Positions 18,283-25,809 of a stretch of 64,000 nt of DNA are shown here, piece after piece. Each line of letters starts with the position of its first letter. The stretch's first letter is position 1. This DNA comes from Dyadobacter psychrophilus. Lineage in GTDB: Bacteria; Bacteroidota; Bacteroidia; Cytophagales; Spirosomataceae. Below the pieces are notes generated by a model. It worked only from the letters and a program-made list of their open reading frames with translations. It ran no database searches and had not been told where the DNA came from. The DNA lies in NCBI RefSeq assembly GCF_900167945.1, contig NZ_FUZA01000004.1:310001-374000 (forward strand). Direction: 5' to 3'. Position numbers and translations under genes: made by a program.

Positions 18283-19671
18283 ATGAAAGGATTGTATGTA
18301 ATGTTGGTCGCAGTGGTTATCTTTTTTTTATCAGGGACAACATTTGCGCAGATACGCATTAACGAACCCGGACGGGTTGTTGAAAGGCAGGCCGAGAACA
18401 GAGCTAACAGAAAAATCGATCAGGCGGTAGACAAGGGTTTTGATTCGGTGGAAGAGGGGATTGGAAATCTCTTTAAAAAGAAGGATAAGAAAGCGAAGGA
18501 AACAGAAACTGCCAAACCTGCTGCGAATGGAGATATGAACTCGGAAAGTGGCGCTTCTAATGATGCTGGTAATGAGGCAAATGCTGAGAATGGGACGCCA
18601 GTCAAAGCCGGAAAGGCCAGTTTAAAGTCTTATAGCAAGTTTGATTTTATTCCCGGGGAAAAAGTCGTGGCGGTGGAAGATTTTGCGCAGGACGCTGTCG
18701 GTGATTTTCCGGCCAAATGGAACACCAATTCATCGGGCGAGGTGGTTACCATTGAAGGAACCGAAGGAAAATGGCTGATGCTGGGTCCGGAAGGCGTTTT
18801 TTATCCTGAATTTGTGAACAAACTTCCTGAAAACTTTACCCTGGAATTTAATCTGGCCACAACCTCAGAATTCAGCTTCTACTCCGGCTATTTGAGGACA
18901 ATTATCGCGGAGGTAGCCAGCCCGGCCAAGGATTTTGCCAATTGGAAAGGATTTGATGGCGGCAAAAAGAATGGAATTGAGCTCGGTTTGCATCCTAACA
19001 ATGCAGGCGGAAGCCAGGGACTTGCTATGTTCAATGTCTTTGGCGATGAGGATGCATCGTCAATCATGAAAAATGAAAAAAGCTTCCCTGCATTTCACGT
19101 TCCCGAGCATAATGTCGTAAAAGTGTCGGTTTGGCGGCAAAAAGGCCGGATGCGGCTGTATGTGGATGATTATAAGGTTTGGGATTTGCCACGCGCATTC
19201 AATCCTGAGAAAAATTACAACTTCATCGCATTCTCCAACCAAGGTTATCACGAAGAGGCTAATCGCTATTTTATTTCTGATCTAAGGATCGCAGTCGGTG
19301 CGCCGGATACGAGGAGCAAGCTGATCACGGAAGGTAAGTTTTCTACAACAGGCATTTTGTTCGATGTGAATTCTGCCAATATAAAACCTGAATCCTATGG
19401 TGTGTTAAAAGACATCGCCAATGTGCTGACTGAAAATGGGACGGTGAAAGTTAAAATTATCGGTCATACTGATAGTGATGGTGACGACGGCAGTAACCTG
19501 GCGTTATCCAAGAAGCGATCTGAGGCTGTGAAGGAAGCATTATCCAAAGATTTTGCGATTGATAAGGCCCGATTGGAGACGGATGGGAAAGGGGAAAATG
19601 AGCCTGCCACTCCTAACACCACGTCAGAAGGAAAAGCCAATAACAGGCGTGTGGAATTTGTGAAATTGTAG
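18283..19671 (+). CDS. OmpA family outer-membrane protein
   Basis: A 462-residue secreted protein. A signal peptide (about residues 1-22, ending TFAQ) is followed by a low-complexity Lys/Ala/Glu linker (residues 50-110). A beta-sandwich region resembling concanavalin-like/DUF1080-type folds follows (NFTLEFNLATTSEFSFYSGY ... MRLYVDDYKVWDLPRAFNPE). A C-terminal OmpA peptidoglycan-binding domain ends the protein (about 350-462: GILFDVNSANIKPES, IIGHTDSDGDD, LSKKRSEAVKEAL, NNRRVEFV). It probably anchors the outer membrane to the cell wall. A 45-base gap separates it from the next secreted-protein gene. Confidence 0.88.
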   Translation: MKGLYVMLVAVVIFFLSGTTFAQIRINEPGRVVERQAENRANRKIDQAVDKGFDSVEEGIGNLFKKKDKKAKETETAKPAANGDMNSESGASNDAGNEANAENGTPVKAGKASLKSYSKFDFIPGEKVVAVEDFAQDAVGDFPAKWNTNSSGEVVTIEGTEGKWLMLGPEGVFYPEFVNKLPENFTLEFNLATTSEFSFYSGYLRTIIAEVASPAKDFANWKGFDGGKKNGIELGLHPNNAGGSQGLAMFNVFGDEDASSIMKNEKSFPAFHVPEHNVVKVSVWRQKGRMRLYVDDYKVWDLPRAFNPEKNYNFIAFSNQGYHEEANRYFISDLRIAVGAPDTRSKLITEGKFSTTGILFDVNSANIKPESYGVLKDIANVLTENGTVKVKIIGHTDSDGDDGSNLALSKKRSEAVKEALSKDFAIDKARLETDGKGENEPATPNTTSEGKANNRRVEFVKL

Positions 19672-19731
19672 TCGGGGCGTGGTTTTTTAGCAGTCTCTTT
19701 CTAGATTGCGCACCTTTTACAACTCTTGATA

Positions 19732-20469
19732 ATGAAAAGATATTTCGCTTCCTTGATGATCGTTTGCGCACTGATTTACAGTGCTCCCATTTTTGCCCAG
19801 GCTCCCAAAAAAATCCCGGCCGACAAGCAGCGTGCTGCCCAGTGGCAACCTGCCAAAGGCCAGTATTATTTCAGCCATTCCCTGGTTTATGATTTTGAAA
19901 ATAAAGCAGACCAAACCAAAGGAACAATAACCATTTATATTGATCCGGTGAGTGGCGGCATGTGTTTTAAGAAAGAAAGCAGCTTTGGAAATGGCGGTAA
20001 AGATTTCGATTTCGTGATAGGCTTTCCGGATGGAAAATACATTTTCTGCGGTGCCGATGATAATGGGAAAAAGATCAAGATCAATGAAGCCGTCGGTGCA
20101 TTAAAGCCGGGACCTGATACGAAGGCGCAGGCACGGGAAGATTTCGCGACTTACTGGGCTGCGACCGGAAACAAGCGGGATGATTTCGGTTTTGAAAGTC
20201 TCGAGTATAATGTAAGTTTTGCTACTTCCGAGAATAAGGATACGGTTTGGCTGGCCAAAACGCCGTTTAATGTTTATCCCCTGTATGGGCTGGAATTTGT
20301 CGAAAGCGCAGTGGCTATGCCGATTACTTTCGATTATATGCATCTTTTGGAGCCTAATCAGCTGGTGGCTGAAATTAATTCCAAAGACATTATCTTAAAA
20401 CTGAAAAGCTTCGGCCGCGATCCGCAAACGGTCTCCACCAAAGGCTACACAGAATTCAAAACAGAATAA
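19732..20469 (+). CDS. Secreted protein of unknown function
   Basis: A 245-residue protein starting at the ATG at 19732, with a clear signal peptide (MKRYFASLMIVCALIYSAPIFAQ). The mature part is beta-rich with repeated DF-D-G patterns (GKDFDFVIGFPDGKYIFCGADDNG) and no domain I recognise. Tandem placement after the OmpA gene suggests a shared transcript, ending at the strong terminator just downstream. Function unknown. Confidence 0.8.
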   Translation: MKRYFASLMIVCALIYSAPIFAQAPKKIPADKQRAAQWQPAKGQYYFSHSLVYDFENKADQTKGTITIYIDPVSGGMCFKKESSFGNGGKDFDFVIGFPDGKYIFCGADDNGKKIKINEAVGALKPGPDTKAQAREDFATYWAATGNKRDDFGFESLEYNVSFATSENKDTVWLAKTPFNVYPLYGLEFVESAVAMPITFDYMHLLEPNQLVAEINSKDIILKLKSFGRDPQTVSTKGYTEFKTE

Positions 20470-20510
20470 AAAACATTTCCGTCCCTTTAAAGGGACGGAA
20501 AACGTTTTTA
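20468..20510. terminator. Bidirectional terminator between convergent genes
   Basis: The stem TTTCCGTCCC/GGGACGGAAA around a TTTAAA loop has an A-run before and TTTTTATT after. It ends the plus-strand secreted-protein transcript and the minus-strand DUF4494 transcript. Confidence 0.85.
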
Positions 20511-21023
20511 TTATTCCGAAATTGCTTCCGCTTCCGCTCTTTCCGCTTTTACTTCTGATAACGGGCGCATATTTGCCGGGATTTCCTGCTCATCCTCTTC
20601 CGCCGTGTATGGGAAAACGTCCAGAATTGGTGTTAATACAATATCCGTAGTCTCGTAAGGGATCAGGAAATTGCGCATGCTTTCGTTGATCCTGTCAAGC
20701 GCTTGCTGAATGCCATCGGCGTTCACAAGCATATAATTCACGATTTTCTTCTCTTTACCGCTCTTTTCATCCACTGAAAAGTAGATCACCTTCGCTTTAA
20801 ACCACTGCTCACCTTCCTCAAATGCGAACAGATCTGCAAGCCGCATGCGCGAGATGCTCATGACGCTGAACTCGCTCGCACCCGTAACGATTTGCTTATA
20901 AAGCCTGGCCTCAGACTCTGTATAAGAAACGGCGTCTACCAGATAAACCTCATTAATTGTTTTAAGACTCCCTGCCTCATCCTCTTTTTGATACCGAATT
21001 TTCCCTAAATACCAGCTCGCCAT
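20511..21023 (-). CDS. DUF4494 domain protein
   Basis: A 170-residue cytoplasmic protein that fits the DUF4494 family of Bacteroidota: N-terminal WYLGKIRYQKEDEAG, then EVYLVDAVSYTESEARL, FAFEEGEQWFKAKVIYFSVDE, and a Glu-rich tail. No catalytic motif is visible. The family has no established function as far as I know. It stands alone between a convergent and a divergent neighbour. Confidence 0.8.
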   Translation of the reverse strand: MASWYLGKIRYQKEDEAGSLKTINEVYLVDAVSYTESEARLYKQIVTGASEFSVMSISRMRLADLFAFEEGEQWFKAKVIYFSVDEKSGKEKKIVNYMLVNADGIQQALDRINESMRNFLIPYETTDIVLTPILDVFPYTAEEDEQEIPANMRPLSEVKAERAEAEAISE

Positions 21024-21166
21024 ATTTGTAGTTTTGTTTTCTTAAAAGTAGGCAAATGTAAACGCTTGGGTGAAGGCGTGCAAAAAATATAGTCACAAAC
21101 TAATAATCGATGTACGGTGCATGCGTTCTGATACCTACTGTTTAACTTGCGAAAAATATTTTGATA

Positions 21167-21793
21167 ATGAAAAAGAACATTTGGGTCCTTGTACTCATGA
21201 TTGTAGCCGGTGTGGCTTCCAGTTGCGGAGTTGGCCGCCAGGTAGCGGATGCTAAGGCTTTTGGAGATTGCAAATACGACATTGCCTCGGTTGACAGCGT
21301 CTATCTCGCTGGAATAGACATCAGGGAATTCCGCAATATTCGCAGTTTCAGTGATTTTGATCTGGCAAGATATCCGGGACTAGCGATGGGACTTTTGCGT
21401 AAAAATGTGCCTTTGGATTTAAGGGTTAACATTGATATTACCAATCCAACCAAAAAGCGCGCCGCGATCAACCAGTTGGAATACAAGGTCTTGCTTAGCA
21501 ATAATGAGATTTTCAATGGTTTCCTGAGCCAGCTCATAGAAGTATTGCCGGGAACCAGTCCAACAAGAGTTCCGGTTAGGCTGAACACGAATGCTTACCA
21601 GTTGCTTTCCAACGACAAAACGCGTGACGAGTTCGTCAATATGATCCTTGCATTGACGGGGAAGGCTGATGCGAAACCCACGAAATTCCAGGTGAAGATC
21701 AGGCCAACGCTTGACGTGGCTGGAAAGCAGGTTAATTATCCGGGTTACATCACATTTGAAAAAGAAGTCACCAGCAAAATGCTAACACGCTAA
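21167..21793 (+). CDS. Lipoprotein with LEA-14/WHy-like domain
   Basis: A 208-residue lipoprotein with a type II signal (hydrophobic helix, then GVASSC, Cys20 lipidated). The start is the ATG at 21167; the open frame begins two codons earlier with TTG. Residues about 75-150 (LRVNIDITNPTKKRAAINQLEYKV ... IFNGFLSQLIEVLPGTS) follow the late-embryogenesis-abundant type 2 (WHy) pattern of a beta-sandwich beginning with N-P. Function unknown. The gene is 18 bases from the following membrane-protein gene. Confidence 0.75.
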   Translation: MKKNIWVLVLMIVAGVASSCGVGRQVADAKAFGDCKYDIASVDSVYLAGIDIREFRNIRSFSDFDLARYPGLAMGLLRKNVPLDLRVNIDITNPTKKRAAINQLEYKVLLSNNEIFNGFLSQLIEVLPGTSPTRVPVRLNTNAYQLLSNDKTRDEFVNMILALTGKADAKPTKFQVKIRPTLDVAGKQVNYPGYITFEKEVTSKMLTR

Positions 21794-21811
21794 AATTTAA
21801 ATTACACAGTT

Positions 21812-23662
21812 TTGAGAATACTTGTAGACAACCCTTATCTCTTTCAATATTTCAGCCTGGTCCTTATTCTGCTTGTTTTGTTTGGAATAAGCTTTGTATT
21901 AAAAGGTCAGGATACATTAAGAAAATGGTCGGGAATAGGGCTGATCGTTACGCCGGTTGTCTATTTTTATCTCATTCTGGAAGCCTACACATTGAACATT
22001 CCTTACACGGATGATTTCAATCTGCTGGAAACGATCCATAATTTTCATGTTGCCAATGGCTTTGTAGGTAAAATTGAAGTGCTCTTTGAGCAGGTCAACC
22101 AGCATCGATTCGCATTTGAAAGAACTGTCATGCTGATCATGTACTTTTTCACGGGTACGGTCAACATTAAAACGCAAATTTTGCTCGGTAACCTCGCGTT
22201 GCTGGGCATTTTTTATTTGTTGTTTCTAACATTCAAGAAAGAGCAGATCTCCTGGTATTACTTCATTCCAGTTCCCTATGTGCTTTTCAACCTGGTTTAT
22301 TTTGAAAATGCAATCTGGGGGATCGCTGCCATTCAAAATACACCGCTAATCTTTTTTGCATTTCTTTCCGCTTATGGAATGGGCAGGAATGATAAGAAAG
22401 GCTGGTATTTGGGAATTGCGGCTGCGCTCTTGACAACATTCACGAGCGGAAGCGGCATTCTCACCTGGATCATTGGCACATTGATCTTGCTTTTGCAAAA
22501 GCGGTTCAAATTGCTTTTCATTTGGCTCGCAATTGCGCTGGCCATTGTGCTTTTCTACTTTTTGTTTGATTATCAGGTTATCCCATCACACACGGGCTCG
22601 GTATGGCCACATCCGGTATTCAACCTCATTTTCGTGTTCGCTTTCTGGGGCAATGCGTTTTATCTGGACTTCATACACCCGATCACCAACACATTTTATG
22701 CAGATATGATCTGGTGTGTTTTGCTCGGAGCAGGCGTTTTGGTGGTTTTCTGCATCTGGGTGCTGCGGCTTCTCCTGAGAAAAAAAACAGTTTGGAGCGA
22801 TTGGTTTCTATGGGGAGCCATGATGTTTGCGATGGGAACGGGCGCTATGTTCGTCATCAGCAGGCCAATTAACACCTATGTCATGTATGGCGGTAATATA
22901 TTTTCCCGGCGTTACATGATTTTCGGGGTGGCTTTGCTGGCAACAGTCTATGTGTGTGTTGTGATTCTGGTCAGAAATTTTAAGAATATAAAGCACATTA
23001 TAGCGGGAGCTGGCTTGCTTGTTTTCTTAGCACTGAACTTTGTGAGCTATTACTTGTCCGTTACCAGCATTCGGAAATTCCACGAAGATCTCGTAATCGA
23101 CAGTTTTTATTGGAAAAATCACAAAACCTTCCTCACAACCGGCGATAACTTCGGTGACATTCCATTTTGGAACCATCCAACCCGCATGAGCAACCTGATC
23201 GATACTTTGAATGCGAACGGCTTACTTGATTTCGATCAGTATAAAGCACTTCCTGCGCATCATCGCATCATTGCAGAAACAAGAGATAAAAAGACTGGCT
23301 ATAAGGGAAAATTTGATTTGAAAATCAGTTATTTGAATGATCTTAATAATGTTCCCTCTAAGTTTTTACGCTTTGAGGCAACTGGTAGCGGAGAATCTAA
23401 GCCAGCGTATTTTGTGCTTGCTTCCGCCGATCGCACCATTTTGCTGCCTGCGCTTCCTGTGCCCAACTCAGTGGGAGATTTGATTGAAAAACGAACCTAT
23501 TATAGCTCCCATTATCAATATTCGTTATACAGGACAAAGCTTCCGGCAGGGTTATTCGAAGTTTGGATGATGGAAAAGGATCCTTCCGGAGCTGGAAAAT
23601 GGAAATCTTATTTCACAGGCAAAAGCATTTCCTTATCTGACAGTGCACTGGCTAATAAATAG
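21812..23662 (+). CDS. Large polytopic membrane protein, possible GT-C glycosyltransferase
   Basis: A 616-residue membrane protein. The only plausible start is TTG at 21812, since no ATG precedes the first helix. About ten or more helices fill residues 8-410, with a soluble C-terminal part of about 190 residues. After the second helix the first outer loop contains IPYTDDFNLLE. An acidic pair in that position is typical of GT-C glycosyltransferases, which use lipid-linked sugar donors. That is a pattern argument only; family membership is not established. It sits 5 bases before xth and 18 bases after the lipoprotein. Confidence 0.75.
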   Translation: MRILVDNPYLFQYFSLVLILLVLFGISFVLKGQDTLRKWSGIGLIVTPVVYFYLILEAYTLNIPYTDDFNLLETIHNFHVANGFVGKIEVLFEQVNQHRFAFERTVMLIMYFFTGTVNIKTQILLGNLALLGIFYLLFLTFKKEQISWYYFIPVPYVLFNLVYFENAIWGIAAIQNTPLIFFAFLSAYGMGRNDKKGWYLGIAAALLTTFTSGSGILTWIIGTLILLLQKRFKLLFIWLAIALAIVLFYFLFDYQVIPSHTGSVWPHPVFNLIFVFAFWGNAFYLDFIHPITNTFYADMIWCVLLGAGVLVVFCIWVLRLLLRKKTVWSDWFLWGAMMFAMGTGAMFVISRPINTYVMYGGNIFSRRYMIFGVALLATVYVCVVILVRNFKNIKHIIAGAGLLVFLALNFVSYYLSVTSIRKFHEDLVIDSFYWKNHKTFLTTGDNFGDIPFWNHPTRMSNLIDTLNANGLLDFDQYKALPAHHRIIAETRDKKTGYKGKFDLKISYLNDLNNVPSKFLRFEATGSGESKPAYFVLASADRTILLPALPVPNSVGDLIEKRTYYSSHYQYSLYRTKLPAGLFEVWMMEKDPSGAGKWKSYFTGKSISLSDSALANK

Positions 23663-23667
23663 CTGAT

Positions 23668-24456
23668 ATGAAAATACTTACGTATAATCTAAATGGGATT
23701 AGGGCCGCATTACGAAATGGCCTGGTTGAATGGTTAAGCACCATTTCAGCAGATGTTTTATGTTTCCAGGAAGTGAAAGCAACGCCCGATGTGGTGGATC
23801 TATCGGGTTTGGAATCTCTTGGTTACGAGCTTATTGGCTGGCATGCGGCCGAAAAAAAGGGTTACAGCGGTGTGGCCATGTTCTCCAAGATCCAACCGGA
23901 TATGGTCTCAGCAGGCTGCGCAATTCCTTCGTACGACGCAGAAGGGAGAATTTTACGTGCTGATTTTGGTGATATCACCGTTTTGAATTGTTATTTCCCT
24001 TCCGGAACGAGCGGCGAAATCCGTCAGGGCGTTAAGATTCAGTTTTTAAGTGACTTTTTCGATTGGGTCATTGAGTTGAGAAAAGAACGTCCTAACCTGA
24101 TTATTTGCGGTGATTACAACATTGCTCATAATGAAATTGACATTCATGATCCGGTCCGAAACAAGAAAATGTCCGGTTTCCTGCCCGAGGAAAGAGAATG
24201 GATGACCAAATGGTTCAGCAATGGCTATACAGACGCTTTTCGCTTCAAAAATCCCGAACTACGCGAATATTCCTGGTGGACTTACCGTGCAGGCGCCCGC
24301 GGTAACAACAAAGGCTGGCGCATCGATTACATTTCGGTTGCCGATAGCATCAAAGATCGGATCATTTCGAGCCGGCAAATAAATGATGCCGTCCATTCGG
24401 ATCATTGTCCTGTATGGTTAGAAATTGAATCGCCATATTCACGGAGCTACTCATAA
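23668..24456 (+). CDS. xth: Exodeoxyribonuclease III (AP endonuclease)
   Basis: A 262-residue Mg-dependent nuclease that cuts at abasic sites and removes 3' blocks in base excision repair. Motifs are MKILTYNLNGIRAA, CFQEVKA (metal Glu), GYSGVAMFSK, LNCYFPSG, ICGDYNIAH (catalytic Asp and Asn), SWWTYR, GWRIDYI, and the terminal SDHCPVW with the catalytic His. Length is standard. It follows the membrane-protein gene by 5 bases. Confidence 0.96.
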   Translation: MKILTYNLNGIRAALRNGLVEWLSTISADVLCFQEVKATPDVVDLSGLESLGYELIGWHAAEKKGYSGVAMFSKIQPDMVSAGCAIPSYDAEGRILRADFGDITVLNCYFPSGTSGEIRQGVKIQFLSDFFDWVIELRKERPNLIICGDYNIAHNEIDIHDPVRNKKMSGFLPEEREWMTKWFSNGYTDAFRFKNPELREYSWWTYRAGARGNNKGWRIDYISVADSIKDRIISSRQINDAVHSDHCPVWLEIESPYSRSYS

Positions 24457-24498
24457 ATTTTGTATTTTTGAATAAAGCGAAATTCAAACAAAAGCGTT

Positions 24499-25083
24499 AT
24501 GGACATGCCAATGCCGGTGACAATGAAGATGGGGGACCTGATGAGTGAAAAAGAATTCTTCCAGTTTTGCCAAATGAACGACACACTAGAGTTCGAAAGG
24601 GACTCGCAAGGAAATATTATACTTATGTCTCCAACAGGATTATTTACAGGAGGATTCAATTCCAGAGTTACAACGGAGTTAGGAATTTGGAATAAAGAAA
24701 ATCAACTGGGCGAAGTTTTTGACTCTTCAACGGGCTTTACATTACCCAACGGCGCTGTAAGATCACCGGATGTTTCATTCGTTTTAAGCGAAAAATGGGA
24801 TGCACTTCCCGAAGACGAGCTGGAAACTTTTGGTCATGTTTGCCCTGATTTTGTGATCGAAATCCGCTCTAAGTCTGATGGTCTGAGCTATTTGCAAGAT
24901 AAGATGAAGGAATATATTGCAAACGGAACACAACTCGGTTGGCTGATTGACCGGTTTGATAATAAAATCCACATTTACAGTGCAGATCAATCCATTTTTA
25001 TTCACGACTCATTGAATGTAATGCTTTCCGGCGAAGAAATTTTGCCCGGCTTTTCTTTGAACCCAGCTGCGCTGCTAAAATAG
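24499..25083 (+). CDS. Uma2 family restriction-endonuclease-fold protein
   Basis: A 194-residue protein of the Uma2/DUF820 family. The core shows the PD-(D/E)xK pattern: RSPDVSFVLS (about residues 76-85), then DFVIEIRSKSDGLSYLQDKM with the E-x-K-type pair, then EYIANGTQLGWLID. Family members are abundant in cyanobacteria and scattered in Bacteroidota. They are assumed to be nucleases, but their role is not settled. It is a single gene with no methylase or helicase beside it, so a restriction system is not supported. Confidence 0.88.
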   Translation: MDMPMPVTMKMGDLMSEKEFFQFCQMNDTLEFERDSQGNIILMSPTGLFTGGFNSRVTTELGIWNKENQLGEVFDSSTGFTLPNGAVRSPDVSFVLSEKWDALPEDELETFGHVCPDFVIEIRSKSDGLSYLQDKMKEYIANGTQLGWLIDRFDNKIHIYSADQSIFIHDSLNVMLSGEEILPGFSLNPAALLK

Positions 25084-25115
25084 CCAGCCTGCATTCCGAT
25101 CTAATCTAAGAAAAT

Positions 25116-25712
25116 TTGTTTCGTTACTTCTTCATTTACAAGCCGTTTGGAATGCTTTCGCAGTTTACTCGTGAAGGTGATCATTTGACGCTTGCTGATC
25201 TGGATTTTGCGTTTCCCAAAGACATTTATCCTGTCGGCCGCCTGGATGCCGATAGCGAGGGTTTGTTGCTGCTTACCAATGATAATTTTCTCAAAACAAA
25301 GGTTTTAGATCCAAAAAATAGGCATTCCAAAACTTACTATGCTCAGGTTGAGGGTATCATAACAGAGGAGGCCTGCGCAATGCTTCGCACCGGCGTGCAA
25401 ATTTCACTCAATGGCAAAAAACACTTAACGCTTCCCGCAAAAGTTTCCCCGATTGAAGAACCATTGCTTCCCGAACGCAACCCACCGATACGCTTCCGAC
25501 AGAACATTCCGGTTTCCTGGGTTTCTATTTCCATAGGCGAGGGTAAAAACAGACAGGTAAGACGCATGACCGCCGCCGCTGGTTTCCCCACATTACGACT
25601 CGTGCGGTGGTCCATTGGAAAAATTTCTCTTGCGGACAAAATCGGCGATTTTCCTAAACCAGGGGACGTATGGGAAGTTACGGCCAAAGACGTGCGCCGC
25701 GTTTACGATTGA
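25116..25712 (+). CDS. rluE: Pseudouridine synthase, RluE type
   Basis: A 198-residue stand-alone catalytic domain of the RsuA/RluB/E/F group, lacking the S4 domain, as RluE does. It starts with TTG at 25116; a stop codon lies three codons upstream and no ATG precedes FIYKPFGMLSQF. The catalytic Asp is in VGRLDADSEGLLLLTND, and the C-terminal KNRQVRRMTAAAG loop is typical. RluE modifies helix 89 of 23S rRNA in E. coli; exact site specificity here is inferred. Confidence 0.88.
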   Translation: MFRYFFIYKPFGMLSQFTREGDHLTLADLDFAFPKDIYPVGRLDADSEGLLLLTNDNFLKTKVLDPKNRHSKTYYAQVEGIITEEACAMLRTGVQISLNGKKHLTLPAKVSPIEEPLLPERNPPIRFRQNIPVSWVSISIGEGKNRQVRRMTAAAGFPTLRLVRWSIGKISLADKIGDFPKPGDVWEVTAKDVRRVYD

Positions 25713-25809
25713 GATTACTGCTGCTTTCACAAAACCTTTGTGCAATGTTGCCAAACCGGAGAGAAGGCTTAATTTTGTACATATCCTTTTCTTAAAATAA
25801 GGCTGATAG

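Noticed and set aside
24499..25083. A restriction-modification or anti-phage island around the Uma2 gene
   Set aside because: No methylase, helicase or other defence gene lies beside it; neighbours are housekeeping genes.
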